Shown here one piece after another: positions 37,739 through 51,473 of a stretch of 64,000 nucleotides of DNA. Location of the stretch: assembly GCF_000812025.2 (NCBI RefSeq), contig NZ_JWJE02000001.1, positions 124,001 through 188,000 on the forward strand, given 5' to 3'. Source of the stretch: Bacillus thermotolerans. Its GTDB lineage: Bacteria > Bacillota > Bacilli > Bacillales > Domibacillaceae. Under the pieces are notes generated by a model, which worked only from the letters and a program-made list of their open reading frames with translations, ran no database searches and was not told where the DNA came from. The stretch's first letter is position 1, and each line of letters begins with the position of its first letter. The translations under genes were made by a program, and so were the position numbers.

Positions 37739-38212
37739 TTGTATTATTTATTGGCTTTACTGGTTATTTTGCTGGACCAGTGGACAAAGTGGCTTATCGT
37801 AAAAAGTATGGAAATCGGTGAGAGCATTGAAATAGTGAGAGACTTTTTCTATATTACATCTCACCGTAATCGGGGAGCAGCCTGGGGGATGCTTGAAGGG
37901 CAGCTTTGGCTGTTTTATATTATTACCGTAGTTGTCGTCGCAGGAATTATTTATTATATGCAAACAGAAGCTAAAGACAAGCCGCTTATTAAGATCTCAC
38001 TGGCCTTCCTGCTCGGAGGAGCTATCGGGAATTTCATCGATCGGCTGTTCCGCAAAGAAGTTGTTGATTTCTTAAATACGTACATCTTTAGTTACGATTT
38101 CCCGATCTTTAACATTGCTGATGCCTCCTTGACAATTGGAGTCATCCTATTAATGGCCGCTATGCTGATCGAAGATAAAAAGGAAAAGAGGAAGATGAAT
38201 GGATCACATTGA
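37739..38212 (+). CDS. lspA: Lipoprotein signal peptidase
   Basis: LspA cleaves signal peptides of diacylated prolipoproteins in the membrane. The 157-residue protein has four predicted helices and all family motifs: the DQWTK segment (from residue 13), [16 protein letters not shown] (Asp101) and [11 protein letters not shown] (Asp128), the latter two being the catalytic dyad. TTG at 37739 is eight bases after TGGAGG; the open frame to 37715 lacks support. The rluD start overlaps its end by 14 bases. Confidence 0.95.
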   Translation: MYYLLALLVILLDQWTKWLIVKSMEIGESIEIVRDFFYITSHRNRGAAWGMLEGQLWLFYIITVVVVAGIIYYMQTEAKDKPLIKISLAFLLGGAIGNFIDRLFRKEVVDFLNTYIFSYDFPIFNIADASLTIGVILLMAAMLIEDKKEKRKMNGSH

Positions 38213-39110
38213 ACATGTTGTTTCCACAGAAGAAGACCAGATGCGTGTAGATAGAGTTGCCGCAGGACTGAGTGAGGAGTGGTCGCGTGCTCAAGTCCAA
38301 GGCTGGATTAAGGAAGGCTTGGTGAAAGTGAATGGCCAGGCCGTTAAATCAAATTATAAATGTGCAGAGGGTGACGAGCTGCTGATTGAAATTCCTGAGC
38401 CTGAACCGCTTGATGTAGAAGCAGAGGAAATGCCTTTAGATATTTATTATGAAGATGCCGATGTTCTTGTAGTGAACAAACCGCGCGGTATGGTCGTTCA
38501 CCCGGCGCCTGGACACTTGACAGGTACACTTGTCAATGGCTTGATGGCCCATTGCAAAGATTTATCCGGAATTAATGGGGTAATGCGCCCAGGTATTGTG
38601 CATCGAATTGATAAAGATACATCAGGTTTATTAATGGTGGCGAAGAATGACCTCGCCCATGAGAGGCTTGTACAGCAGCTTGTTGATAAATCTGTTACCC
38701 GAAAATATCAAGCAATCGTTCATGGAATCATTCCGCATGATCATGGGACAATCGATGCACCGATTGGCCGTGACCCGAAGGATCGCCAAAGTATGACGAT
38801 TGTTAACGGCGGAAAGGAAGCAGTCACACACTTTCGAGTGCTCGACCGTTTTAAAGATTTTACACTCGTGGAATGTGTGCTTGAGACAGGACGGACACAT
38901 CAAATACGGGTGCACATGAAATATATCGGTTATCCGCTTGCAGGGGATCCGAAGTATGGGCCTAGAAAAACATTGAATATTGACGGTCAGGCGCTCCACG
39001 CAGGAGTGCTGGGTTTTGTTCACCCGCGCACGGAGGAATATATGGAATTTGAGGCACCGGCCCCGGAAGATTTTAAGCAATTGTTAAAGTTATTGTCGAA
39101 AAGCAATTGA
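38199..39110 (+). CDS. rluD: RluA-family large-subunit pseudouridine synthase (RluD-like, YlyB)
   Basis: A 303-residue pseudouridine synthase with an N-terminal S4 domain ([23 protein letters not shown]) and the catalytic motif [14 protein letters not shown], whose second Asp is the nucleophile, followed by the [11 protein letters not shown] motif. Action on 23S rRNA helix 69 is inferred from RluD homologues. It overlaps lspA, so translation is coupled. The pyr operon -35 element overlaps its stop codon. Confidence 0.93.
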   Translation: MDHIEHVVSTEEDQMRVDRVAAGLSEEWSRAQVQGWIKEGLVKVNGQAVKSNYKCAEGDELLIEIPEPEPLDVEAEEMPLDIYYEDADVLVVNKPRGMVVHPAPGHLTGTLVNGLMAHCKDLSGINGVMRPGIVHRIDKDTSGLLMVAKNDLAHERLVQQLVDKSVTRKYQAIVHGIIPHDHGTIDAPIGRDPKDRQSMTIVNGGKEAVTHFRVLDRFKDFTLVECVLETGRTHQIRVHMKYIGYPLAGDPKYGPRKTLNIDGQALHAGVLGFVHPRTEEYMEFEAPAPEDFKQLLKLLSKSN

Positions 39111-39135
39111 CAAAGTGTACAAGAAGCAGTAAGCT
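39107..39135 (+). promoter_or_regulatory. Candidate pyr operon promoter
   Basis: A perfect TTGACA (39107-39112) overlapping the rluD stop; TAAGCT (39130-39135) 17 bases on is a poor -10. It is positioned just before the first PyrR attenuator. Confidence 0.45.
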
Positions 39136-39149
39136 TAAAGCAGTTGAAT

Positions 39150-39275
39150 AAGACCTTTAAATACAGTCCCGTGAGGCTGAGAAGGTAGCGGATTATAGCA
39201 CAATTGGAGGAGTAGTGTATTCTTCTCCGCTGTGCACAGCTGTCCTCTCGTCTTGGTGGCGAGAGGATTTTTTTA
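39150..39275 (+). promoter_or_regulatory. PyrR attenuator upstream of pyrR
   Basis: The PyrR-binding hairpin has loop TCCCGTGAGG (39167-39176), flanked by CAG/CTG and by CCTT (39154-39157) with AAGG (39182-39185), matching the known ARUCCNGNGAGGYU element. A terminator follows: CCTCTCG (39244-39250) with CGAGAGG (39260-39266) and seven T. UMP-bound PyrR stabilises the first hairpin and so favours termination. Confidence 0.93.
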
Positions 39276-39296
39276 TCACTACCGACTCACGTATGA

Positions 39297-39842
<546 letters not shown>

Positions 39843-39850
39843 CAGGCGTT

Positions 39851-40066
39851 CTTTTTAATAGCTATCCCGTGAGATTAGCAAAAAGAGATGAAGCACTGCC
39901 GAATTAGATCATACATCTTCATTTATAAACATGCACAATTTCATAGTACCTTTTAAAAATGTCCAGAGAGGCATTTAAGGGTGTTCAAGTACAGCGTGGA
40001 AGGGTTTCATACGGGAACTATACACGCCAACTAAAGGCCACCCTTATAAAAAGGGTGGTTTTTTTA
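39851..40066 (+). promoter_or_regulatory. PyrR attenuator between pyrR and pyrB, with an extra hairpin
   Basis: The functional element is probably the hairpin at 39949-39980 with loop TCCAGAGAGG (39962-39971), stems AAATG/CATTT and CCTT/AAGG. Its terminator is CCACCCTT (40038-40045) with AAGGGTGG (40051-40058) followed by T residues. About 85 bases earlier a second PyrR-site-like hairpin (39851-39885) has loop TCCCGTGAGA and stems GCTA/TAGC and CTTTTT/AAAAAG; it lacks a terminator of its own. Confidence 0.88.
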
Positions 40067-40088
40067 TGGAAATGGAGGCGGAAAAGCA

Positions 40089-41021
40089 ATGTTAAGAAAT
40101 TTAGTTTCAATTAAGGATATGCATAAAGATGAAATTCTGTTAATATTAATGCAGGCGAAAAAATTTGCTCAAGGAGAGCAATGGCACGCCGGCAAGCAAA
40201 TGTTTGTTGCTAACTTGTTTTTTGAAGCAAGCACACGGACGAAAACAAGCTTTGAAGTCGCTGAAAGAAAGCTGGGATTAGAGGTTATCCCATTTGAAGC
40301 GGGAAGCTCCAGCGTTTTAAAAGGTGAAACGCTGCACGATACAGTTCGGACATTGGAATCAATTGGATTAGACGCTGTCGTTATACGCCATGAGGCTGAC
40401 CGGTATTACGAGCAGCTTATCAATAAAATTAATATCCCAGTAATTAATGCGGGAGACGGCTGCGGCCAGCACCCTACTCAGTGTTTACTCGATTTGTTTA
40501 CCATCCAGCAGGAATTTGGGCGGTTTGACGGATTGAAGGTTGGAATCGTAGGAGATATCAGACACAGCCGGGTAGCGCGGTCAGATGCAGAAGCGCTTCG
40601 CAAACTTGGTGCAGAGGTTCGATTCTCAGGACCGCCAGAGTGGTTTGAAGAGGAATATTTATCAGCTGGTGAATTCGTACCAATGGATAAGCTTGTCGAG
40701 GAAGTAGATGTGCTTATGCTTTTACGCATCCAGCATGAACGGCATGACAGCGAAGCAGAAATGACGAAAGAGCAATATCATCAAATGTACGGACTGACTG
40801 AAGAGAGAGAGAAGCGAATGAAAACAGGAAGCATTATCATGCATCCGGCACCGGTGAACCGCGGAGTAGAGATTGCCAGCTCGCTTGTAGAATGTGAGCG
40901 GTCGCGCATCTTTAAACAAATGGAGAACGGTGTATTCGTCAGAATGGCTGTTTTAAAACAAGTGCTTGAAGGGAGATTGACAAATGAATTGGCTAATCAA
41001 AAATGGCAATATTCTTGCTGA
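40089..41021 (+). CDS. pyrB: Aspartate carbamoyltransferase catalytic subunit
   Basis: PyrB condenses carbamoyl phosphate with aspartate, the second step of UMP synthesis. The 310-residue protein has the carbamoyl-phosphate loop [10 protein letters not shown] near residues 46-55, the HPTQ motif within CGQHPTQ, and LRIQHERH. No regulatory chain (PyrI) is present, as in other Bacillus. ATG follows TGGAGGCGG. The last 38 bases overlap pyrC in another frame. Confidence 0.97.
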   Translation: MLRNLVSIKDMHKDEILLILMQAKKFAQGEQWHAGKQMFVANLFFEASTRTKTSFEVAERKLGLEVIPFEAGSSSVLKGETLHDTVRTLESIGLDAVVIRHEADRYYEQLINKINIPVINAGDGCGQHPTQCLLDLFTIQQEFGRFDGLKVGIVGDIRHSRVARSDAEALRKLGAEVRFSGPPEWFEEEYLSAGEFVPMDKLVEEVDVLMLLRIQHERHDSEAEMTKEQYHQMYGLTEEREKRMKTGSIIMHPAPVNRGVEIASSLVECERSRIFKQMENGVFVRMAVLKQVLEGRLTNELANQKWQYSC

Positions 41022-42270
41022 GAACGGTGAACTAAAAAAACAGGATATACGCATACAAGGAACAACAATCGCTGAAATGGGCGAGCACTTGGAAGCAAAT
41101 GGCGAAACGATTGTGGATGCAGAAGGGAAACTCGTACTGCCAGGGCTTATTGATTTGCATGTTCACTTACGCGAGCCTGGCGGCGAACATAAAGAGACGA
41201 TTGAAACAGGTACGATGGCAGCGGCAGCAGGCGGTTTTACAACCATCGCAGCTATGCCAAACACGCGCCCTGTACCCGATACAGTTGAACATTTATCAGA
41301 CTTAAATAAAAGAATTGAAGAAACAGCTCATGTACGTGTGCTTCCCTACGCTTCCATTACGATCAGAGAAGCAGGAAAGGAATTAACAGACTTTGCAAGC
41401 TTAAAAGAAACAGGCGCTTTCGCCTTCACTGATGATGGAGTAGGGATCCAGCAAGCAGGCATGATGTATGAAGCTATGAAGCAGGCATCGGAAATCGGTG
41501 CAGCGGTAGTGGCACATTGTGAGGATAACTCACTTATTTACGGCGGGGCTGTTCATGACGGTGAATTTGCAGAAAAGCACAACATCCCGGGGATCCCATC
41601 TATTTGTGAAGCCGTTCATATCGCGAGGGATGTGCTCATTGCTGAAGCAGCGGACTGCCATTACCACGTATGTCATATCAGTACAGAACAATCTGTTCGG
41701 TCGGTGCGTGATGCAAAAAGAGCGGGTATCCGTGTGACAGCGGAAGTGACGCCTCACCATTTGCTGCTTTGTGATGAAGACATTCCAGGCGAAGATACGA
41801 ACTTTAAGATGAACCCGCCGCTGCGCAGCAGAAACGATCAAAAAGCGCTAGTGGAAGGACTGCTTGATGGCACAATCGACTTTATTGCTACCGACCATGC
41901 TCCGCACACAGCGGAAGAGAAAGCAGTTGGAATGAAGACAGCACCATTTGGGATTGTCGGTTTAGAAACAGCGTTTCCACTTTTGTACACACATTTGGTA
42001 AAGAAAGAGATCATTTCACTGAAGCAGCTTGTAGACTGGATGACAATTAAGCCAGCTGAAGCTTTCGATCTGCCTTATGGCAAGCTTGAAGAAGGAGCGG
42101 CGGCGGATATCGTTATCATGGATCTGGAGAGAGAAAAGGAAATCAACCCTGATGAATTCCGTTCAAAAGGAAAGAATACACCATTTGCTGGCTGGATGTG
42201 CAGCGGATGGCCGGAAGCTACATTCTCACAAGGAAAACTCGTATGGCAGGAAGGAAAGGTGCAAGCATGA
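40984..42270 (+). CDS. pyrC: Dihydroorotase
   Basis: PyrC cyclises carbamoyl aspartate to dihydroorotate. The 428-residue amidohydrolase is of the class I type, with the metal motif HVH at residues 59-61 ([11 protein letters not shown]), AHCEDN, HVCHIST, and DHAPHT near the C-terminal third. ATG at 40984 starts [11 protein letters not shown], the family start, so the 38-base overlap with pyrB appears real. The stop overlaps the pyrAA start. Confidence 0.96.
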   Translation: MNWLIKNGNILAENGELKKQDIRIQGTTIAEMGEHLEANGETIVDAEGKLVLPGLIDLHVHLREPGGEHKETIETGTMAAAAGGFTTIAAMPNTRPVPDTVEHLSDLNKRIEETAHVRVLPYASITIREAGKELTDFASLKETGAFAFTDDGVGIQQAGMMYEAMKQASEIGAAVVAHCEDNSLIYGGAVHDGEFAEKHNIPGIPSICEAVHIARDVLIAEAADCHYHVCHISTEQSVRSVRDAKRAGIRVTAEVTPHHLLLCDEDIPGEDTNFKMNPPLRSRNDQKALVEGLLDGTIDFIATDHAPHTAEEKAVGMKTAPFGIVGLETAFPLLYTHLVKKEIISLKQLVDWMTIKPAEAFDLPYGKLEEGAAADIVIMDLEREKEINPDEFRSKGKNTPFAGWMCSGWPEATFSQGKLVWQEGKVQA

Positions 42271-43358
42271 AGAAACAGTTGATACTTGAAGATGGGACTA
42301 TCTTAGTCGGAAAAGGTTTCGGAAGCGAAGGAGATACAGTAGGAGAGGTCGTGTTCACAACAGGAATGACAGGGTATCAGGAAGTACTATCTGACCCTTC
42401 CTATTGCGGACAGATCGTAACCTTTACGTATCCGCTAGTAGGAAACTATGGAATTAACCGAGACGATTTTGAAACGATTCAACCAGCGGTTAAAGGGCTG
42501 ATCGTTAAAGAAGCAGCTGAATATCCTTCAAACTTCCGCAGTGAGATGTCTCTTAACGAATATTTGAAAATGAAGAACATTCCCGCCATTAGCGGTATTG
42601 ATACAAGAAAGCTGACAAGAGTCATCCGTCAGCACGGAACATTAAAAGGGGCGATCGTCTCTATCAATGAAAATGCAGAGGAAGTGATCCACCGTCTGCG
42701 TGCCACCGTCCTGCCAAAGGATCAGGTAGACCAGGTTTCAACAAAGTCAGCCTACCCGAACCCGGGCCGCGGTTATCGCGTTGTACTGATGGACTTTGGA
42801 ATGAAGCATGGCATTTTACGGGAATTAAACAATCGTGATTGTGATGTTGTCGTAGTCCCGCATGATACAACAGCCGAAGAAATTCTACAGTTTAAACCAG
42901 ATGGCATCATGCTCTCCAACGGACCCGGCAACCCGAAAGATGTGCCGCATGCTATTGAAACAGTAAGAGAGTTGATTGGTCAGGTGCCAATCTTCGGAAT
43001 CTGTCTTGGACATCAGCTGTTTGCTCTTGCTTCAGGGGCAGATACATTCAAACTGAAATTCGGACACCGCGGCTCCAACCATCCGGTAAAGGATTTAGCC
43101 ACAGGCAAAACAGCGCTCACTTCTCAAAACCACAGCTATGCGGTTAATGAAGAAACGCTGAAAAATACAGAGTTGGAAGTTACACATGTCGCGTTAAACG
43201 ATGGCACAATCGAAGGAGTGGCTCATAAAGTCTACCCGGCCTTCTCCGTACAATATCATCCAGAAGCTTCACCAGGACCAGAGGATGATAACCACTTATT
43301 TGACCGCTTTATCAACATGATGAAAGTAAACGCTGGAAAGGAGATTCAACATGCCTAA
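42267..43358 (+). CDS. pyrAA: Carbamoyl-phosphate synthase, small (glutaminase) subunit
   Basis: The glutamine amidotransferase subunit of the pyrimidine-specific carbamoyl phosphate synthase. The 363-residue protein has the N-terminal CPSase domain ([15 protein letters not shown]) and a class I GATase domain with the nucleophile in [11 protein letters not shown] and the His/Glu pair in [10 protein letters not shown]. The start overlaps the pyrC stop as ATGA; the frame is open upstream but without similarity. The operon position marks this as the pyrimidine-controlled copy. Confidence 0.97.
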   Translation: MKKQLILEDGTILVGKGFGSEGDTVGEVVFTTGMTGYQEVLSDPSYCGQIVTFTYPLVGNYGINRDDFETIQPAVKGLIVKEAAEYPSNFRSEMSLNEYLKMKNIPAISGIDTRKLTRVIRQHGTLKGAIVSINENAEEVIHRLRATVLPKDQVDQVSTKSAYPNPGRGYRVVLMDFGMKHGILRELNNRDCDVVVVPHDTTAEEILQFKPDGIMLSNGPGNPKDVPHAIETVRELIGQVPIFGICLGHQLFALASGADTFKLKFGHRGSNHPVKDLATGKTALTSQNHSYAVNEETLKNTELEVTHVALNDGTIEGVAHKVYPAFSVQYHPEASPGPEDDNHLFDRFINMMKVNAGKEIQHA

Positions 43359-46300
43359 ACGCACAGATATTCAAAGTATACTCGTCATCGGATCAGGGCC
43401 GATTGTCATCGGTCAGGCAGCAGAATTTGACTATGCAGGAACACAAGCCTGCTTAGCTCTTAAAGAGGAAGGCTACCGTGTTATACTGGTAAACTCCAAT
43501 CCGGCAACTATCATGACCGATACACAAATTGCAGATGCCGTTTACATTGAACCAATCACACTGGAGTTCGTCAGCCGAATCATTCAGAAGGAGCGTCCAG
43601 ATGCGGTCCTGCCAACGCTCGGTGGGCAGACAGGTTTAAATATGGCTATGGAGCTTTCTAAGGCTGGTGTATTGGAAGAGTACGGCGTTAAAGTGCTTGG
43701 TACAGAGCTTTCAGCAATTGAACGAGCAGAAGACCGCGAATTGTTCCGTGATTTAATGAACGAGCTGAATGAACCGGTTCCTGAAAGTGATATCATTCAT
43801 ACTTTAGAAGAAGCATATACGTTCGTTGAAAAAGTGGGATACCCAATCATTGTGCGCCCGGCGTATACACTCGGGGGAACAGGCGGCGGTATTTGTTCCA
43901 ACGAAGCAGAGATGATTGAAACGGTGAAAAGCGGACTGAAGAACAGCCCGGTGACACAGTGTCTTCTTGAGAAGAGTATTGCGGGCTTTAAGGAAATTGA
44001 GTATGAGGTCATGCGTGATTCTAACGATAATGCAATCGTTGTATGTAACATGGAAAACATTGACCCGGTTGGTGTCCACACAGGTGATTCTATCGTAGTT
44101 GCACCAAGCCAAACGTTAAGTGACCGTGAGTATCAGATGCTGCGTAATACATCGTTAAAAATCATCCGCGCGCTCGGCATTGAAGGCGGCTGTAACGTAC
44201 AGCTGGCATTGGATCCTTACAGCTTCCAATACTATGTGATTGAGGTAAACCCTCGTGTCAGCCGTTCATCTGCACTTGCTTCTAAGGCGACAGGTTACCC
44301 AATCGCCAAGCTGGCAGCCAAAATTGCTGTTGGCTTGACATTAGATGAGATGATGAATCCGGTAACTGGCAAGACATATGCTTGCTTTGAGCCAGCACTT
44401 GATTACATCGTATCTAAAATTCCAAGATGGCCGTTTGATAAGTTCGAATCAGCAAACCGTACACTCGGCACACAAATGAAAGCGACCGGGGAAGTTATGG
44501 CGATTGGACGCACCTTTGAAGAGTCACTTCTTAAGGCAGTGCGTTCTCTCGAAAGCGGTGTGTATCACCTAGGCATGGATGAATTAAAGGAAATGGATGA
44601 TGCTTTCATTGAAAAGCGTATTAGAAAAGCAGGAGACGAGCGCCTCTTCTATCTTGGAGAAGCTCTGCGCCGCGGAATTTCAATCGAAACCATCCACGGG
44701 TGGTGCCAAATTGACCTCTTCTTCCTGAAGAAGCTGTCTAACATCGTAGAATTTGAAAAGGAAGTAGCAGCTCATCCGTTTGACCAAGAAACAGCCCAAA
44801 CGGCAAAGGAAATGGGATTTGCAGACCGTACAATTGCAGAGCTATGGGGAGCATCAGAGAAAGAAGTGTATGACTGGCGCAAAGCAAATGCTATCGTTCC
44901 TGTCTATAAAATGGTCGATACCTGCGCGGCAGAATTCGAATCGGCTACACCTTACTATTATGGAACATACGAAGAGGAAAATGAGTCTATCGTGACTGAT
45001 CGCAAGAAGGTCGTCGTGCTTGGTTCCGGCCCTATCCGTATTGGCCAGGGGGTTGAATTCGACTACGCGACGGTTCACTCCGTATGGGCAATCAAAGAAG
45101 CTGGCTACGAGGCAATTATCATTAATAATAACCCGGAGACTGTTTCTACAGATTTCAGTATTTCCGATAAACTGTATTTTGAACCGCTAACCATTGAAGA
45201 TGTCATGCACATTATTGATTTAGAAAAGCCAGAAGGAGTGGTTGTTCAGTTCGGCGGACAAACAGCCATCAATCTAGCTGATAAGCTGTCTGAGCATGGA
45301 GTGAAGATCCTCGGTACATCTCTAGAGGATATTGACCGTGCAGAAAACCGGGACAAATTCGAGCAGGCGCTTGGAGAGCTTGAAATCCCGCAGCCGCTTG
45401 GAAAGACAGCCTTCTCTGTAGAGGCTGCCGTGAATATCGCTAACGAAATTGGCTATCCTGTACTGGTTCGTCCATCTTACGTGCTTGGCGGCCGCGCAAT
45501 GGAGATCGTTTATAAAGAAGAAGAGCTCCTTCACTACATGGAAAATGCCGTAAAGGTAAATCCGGAGCATCCAGTGCTAATTGACCGTTACTTAACAGGC
45601 AAAGAAATTGAGGTCGACGCTATTTCGGACGGCACGGACGTAGTCATTCCAGGTATCATGGAGCACATTGAACGTGCTGGTGTGCACTCCGGTGACTCTA
45701 TTGCTGTGTATCCACCTCAGCAGTTAACGCCAGAGCAAAAGGAAACGATTATCGACTACACGATTCGACTAGCAAAAGGGCTGAAGGTAGTGGGCCTTCT
45801 GAATATTCAATATGTCATTTCTAAAGGTGAAGTTTTCGTCATTGAAGTGAATCCGCGCTCAAGCCGTACGGTGCCATTCCTGAGCAAAATTACGAATGTA
45901 CCGATGGCGAATATTGCAACGAAGGCGATTCTCGGCCAAGCTCTGAAAGAACAAGGCTACGAAACTGGTCTTGTAAAAGAAGAGTCTGGCGTCTTCGTAA
46001 AAGTACCGGTCTTCTCTTTTGCTAAGCTTCGCCGTGTGGATACAACACTCGGACCAGAGATGAAATCAACGGGAGAAGTAATGGGCAAAGACAGCACGTT
46101 AGAAAAAGCTCTTTACAAAGGTCTCGTAGCAGCGGGAATGAAGATTCCAACTAAGGGAGCTGTATTGATGACAGTAGCCGATAAAGACAAAGAAGAAGCA
46201 CTGGCTATCGCGAAACGCTTCCATAATATTGGCTATAAGCTAATGGCTACACACGGAACAGCTCAGTATTTAATAGAATCCGGTGTGCCGGCAGAAACAG

Positions 46301-46565
46301 TAGCAAAGATCGGTGCAAAAGGTCCAGACATTTTGGATACGATCCGTTCAGGAGAGGCACAATTTGTGATTAATACCTTAACAAAAGGCAAACAGCCAGC
46401 CCGCGACGGCTTCCGTATTCGCCGGGAAACAGTAGAAAATGGCATTCCGGCCCTGACATCACTGGACACGGCTATAGCTCTTCTGCGCGTGTTGGAGTCT
46501 ATGATCTTCTCAGCTGAATCGATGCCTGCTGTAAATACTAAAGATGAAGTTGAGGCGGTATTTTC

Positions 46566-46569
<4 letters not shown>
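43351..46569 (+). CDS. pyrAB: Carbamoyl-phosphate synthase, large subunit
   Basis: The synthetase subunit, 1072 residues, made of two homologous ATP-grasp halves. The first opens [21 protein letters not shown] and the second [21 protein letters not shown] (about residues 552-572), each followed by an [10 protein letters not shown] or [10 protein letters not shown] motif. The C-terminal MGS-like domain (about 935-1072) is where nucleotide effectors bind. The ATG overlaps pyrAA by 8 bases, and its end overlaps pyrK by 4 bases. Confidence 0.98.
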
Positions 46570-48959
<2,390 letters not shown>

Positions 48960-48961
48960 GG

Positions 48962-49585
48962 ATGTTAAATAAAGAAATAGCCCAGAAATTGTTGGAGATT
49001 AAAGCGGTATTCTTGCAGCCGAATGAGCCATTTACATGGTCGTCAGGGATTAAATCACCTATTTATTGCGATAATCGGCTGACATTGTCCTATCCAGACA
49101 CGAGGAAAGCAATTGCTAAAGGCCTTGTTTCTTTAATTGAAGAGCATTACCCGGAGGCAGAGCTGATTGCTGGTACAGCGACAGCAGGCATTCCGCACGC
49201 CGCTTGGGTTAGTGACCTTATGAACCTTCCTATGTGTTACGTGCGCTCTAAGGCGAAAGAGCATGGAAAGGGAAATCAAATTGAAGGAAAAGCTGAAGCA
49301 GGAACGAAGGTAGTTGTTGTGGAGGACTTAATTTCTACTGGAGGAAGTGCGATTAAAGCAGTTGAAGCTCTTCGTGAAGCAGGATGTGAAGTGCTTGGAA
49401 TCGCTGCGATCTTTACATACGAGCTGGAGTCCGGAAAGGAAAAGCTAGCGGATAGCGATATAACGGCCCATAGTCTAAGCAATTATTCTTCCTTAATTGA
49501 AGTAGCTGTTGAGAAGGAATATGTGCAGGAACGGGATTTAGAAACGCTGCGTAAATGGAAAGAAAATCCTTCCAATTGGGAATAA
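48962..49585 (+). CDS. pyrE: Orotate phosphoribosyltransferase
   Basis: PyrE joins orotate and PRPP to OMP. The 207-residue protein has the PRPP motif [13 protein letters not shown] and typical segments [11 protein letters not shown] and [19 protein letters not shown] at 48962 follows GGGAAGGGG near the pyrF stop; the frame's earlier start at 48944 would bury that site. It is the last pyr gene, ended by a very strong shared terminator. Confidence 0.97.
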   Translation: MLNKEIAQKLLEIKAVFLQPNEPFTWSSGIKSPIYCDNRLTLSYPDTRKAIAKGLVSLIEEHYPEAELIAGTATAGIPHAAWVSDLMNLPMCYVRSKAKEHGKGNQIEGKAEAGTKVVVVEDLISTGGSAIKAVEALREAGCEVLGIAAIFTYELESGKEKLADSDITAHSLSNYSSLIEVAVEKEYVQERDLETLRKWKENPSNWE

Positions 49586-49629
49586 ATAAGAAATAGCCAC
49601 CGCTCAATTAGCGGTGGCTATTTCTTATT
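49585..49629. terminator. Bidirectional terminator between pyrE and rqcH
   Basis: A perfect 20-bp inverted repeat (49585-49604 with 49610-49629) with a 5-nt loop. It overlaps the last bases of both convergent genes. Confidence 0.95.
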
Positions 49630-51331
49630 GTTTCATCGAAAGTACAAGATCTTCATTCGGTGTCACATAGACGGTTTGCTGGTTATCGTAAATGACGAAT
49701 CCGGGCTTAGCACCGCTTGGTTTTTTCACGTGCCGCACTTTTGTAAAGTCAACAGGTACGGAGCTCGAAGATTTTGCTTTACTGAAATAGGCAGCCAGAT
49801 TAGCGGCTTCGAGAATGGCTTGCTCAGAAGGGGCATCACTCCGAATAACGACATGAGAGCCTGGAATATCCTTTGTATGCAGCCAAACGTCATCTCGGCG
49901 AGCAAGCTTATTCGTTAAATAATCATTTTGCTTATTGTTTTTTCCAACATATACGAGTGTCCCGTCGCTTGTTTCATATGTTTCCAATTCAGGCTTGTGG
50001 TGAGCAGGCTTCTTTTTCTTCGTGATTCTAGCCTTCATATATCCTTCTTCGATCAGCTCTTCCCGAATTTCTTCGATATCCTTCGGTGAGGCAGATTCGA
50101 TTTGCTGCAACAGATGATCCAAGTAGAGGATTTCTTCCTTTGTACTCTCAATTTGCTCATTTACTGCCACGACGGCATTCTTCGCCTTTTGATATTTGGA
50201 GAACCATTGCTGGGCATTTTCTGAAGGGGTCTTTTGCGGATCGAGCGGAATGGTAAGGGTGCCTCCGTTCTCATCGTAGTAATTAGTGACCTCAATTTCC
50301 TTCATTCCCTTTTCAACTGCATACAGATGGGCAGTCAGCAGTTCGCCATAGAGTTGAAGGTGATCAGCATTTTCAGCTTCCTCCAACGTGCGTCTAAGCT
50401 TAACCAGCTTCGCTTCATTCTTCTCTTTTTCGTTCTTGATGAAACGTTCGATATCATTGGCTTGCTGCCGCACTCTATCCCGGTCCGCCTTCCCTACGTA
50501 AAAGCGGTCTAGCAATTCGCTTAGTGAATCAAAAAGCTTCCGGTTCCCTGTTAAATGATTTAAGTCTTTAAAGTAGAAGTGTGTTTTGTCCTCCTGCTCG
50601 ATCAGCACAGGTGTATATTCATGTTTCCGGCTTGCTTCCATTTCATTTATGAAGGCCTTCGGCAGTGTCTCGCGGTTCGCCATCCCGCTTTGAAATACAA
50701 TTTCCTTCGCCATGAGCGGTGAAAGGCCGGCAAAACGGGCGACCAGCTGTCGATCAATCCGTCCGCTGTTAAAATCTACCTGTCGCAGCACATCTTCAGA
50801 ACCGGCTTCCAGCGGATTTAATTTATCCTGGGCAGGAGGAAAAACATATTCATGACCGGGGAGTACGGTACGGTAGCTATTCACTGCCGCTGAAACGTGC
50901 TTTACGCTGTCAATAATCGTCTTCTTATTTTCATCCACAAGTACAATATTGCTGTGGCGACCCATTATTTCAACGAAAAGCTGCTTATAGGCTGTATCTC
51001 CGATTTCATTCTTTCCTTTGAAGCGCAGGATCACCAAACGGTCTAATCCAGCCTGTTCCACAGATTCAAGAATCGCCCCTTCTAAATGTTTTCGCAGCAT
51101 CATGCAAAAAAGCGGAGGTTCCTTTGGATTCTCATATGACTCCTCTGTCATCTGTACACGGGCGTAAGAAGGGTGTGCGGAAAGCAAAAGCTTGCGGTTT
51201 TTGCCTTTAGCCCGAATATTTATGACGATCTCGTTTTTGTAAGGCTGGTGAATCTTGTTTACACGTCCGCCAAGCAGAGTTTCTGATAATTCTTTTGTGA
51301 TTGCTCTTGTAAATAAACCATCAAATGACAT
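49625..51331 (-). CDS. rqcH: Ribosome quality control protein RqcH (NFACT family, YloA)
   Basis: RqcH binds obstructed 50S subunits and recruits tRNA-Ala to add C-terminal alanine tails that mark stalled chains for degradation. The 568-residue protein has the NFACT-N domain ([28 protein letters not shown]), a long central coiled coil (about 270-440), and the NFACT-R domain with [19 protein letters not shown]. The ATG is preceded by AAAAGGAAG on its strand. It is a single gene convergent with the pyr operon. Its partner RqcP (ylmH) is at 33.0 kb. Confidence 0.95.
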   Translation of the reverse strand: MSFDGLFTRAITKELSETLLGGRVNKIHQPYKNEIVINIRAKGKNRKLLLSAHPSYARVQMTEESYENPKEPPLFCMMLRKHLEGAILESVEQAGLDRLVILRFKGKNEIGDTAYKQLFVEIMGRHSNIVLVDENKKTIIDSVKHVSAAVNSYRTVLPGHEYVFPPAQDKLNPLEAGSEDVLRQVDFNSGRIDRQLVARFAGLSPLMAKEIVFQSGMANRETLPKAFINEMEASRKHEYTPVLIEQEDKTHFYFKDLNHLTGNRKLFDSLSELLDRFYVGKADRDRVRQQANDIERFIKNEKEKNEAKLVKLRRTLEEAENADHLQLYGELLTAHLYAVEKGMKEIEVTNYYDENGGTLTIPLDPQKTPSENAQQWFSKYQKAKNAVVAVNEQIESTKEEILYLDHLLQQIESASPKDIEEIREELIEEGYMKARITKKKKPAHHKPELETYETSDGTLVYVGKNNKQNDYLTNKLARRDDVWLHTKDIPGSHVVIRSDAPSEQAILEAANLAAYFSKAKSSSSVPVDFTKVRHVKKPSGAKPGFVIYDNQQTVYVTPNEDLVLSMKQ

Positions 51332-51473
51332 AAGCTGTCTTCCTTTTCTCTCACATTAGTTTGTCGCTTCATATAAAATTGAAAAACTTAATTAAATCAT
51401 AACATGTTTTCTTCCCGTGCTGAATAATCTTGCTATGAGAGGGATGAGTTTGTCCATTAAAGGGAGTGAAGAA

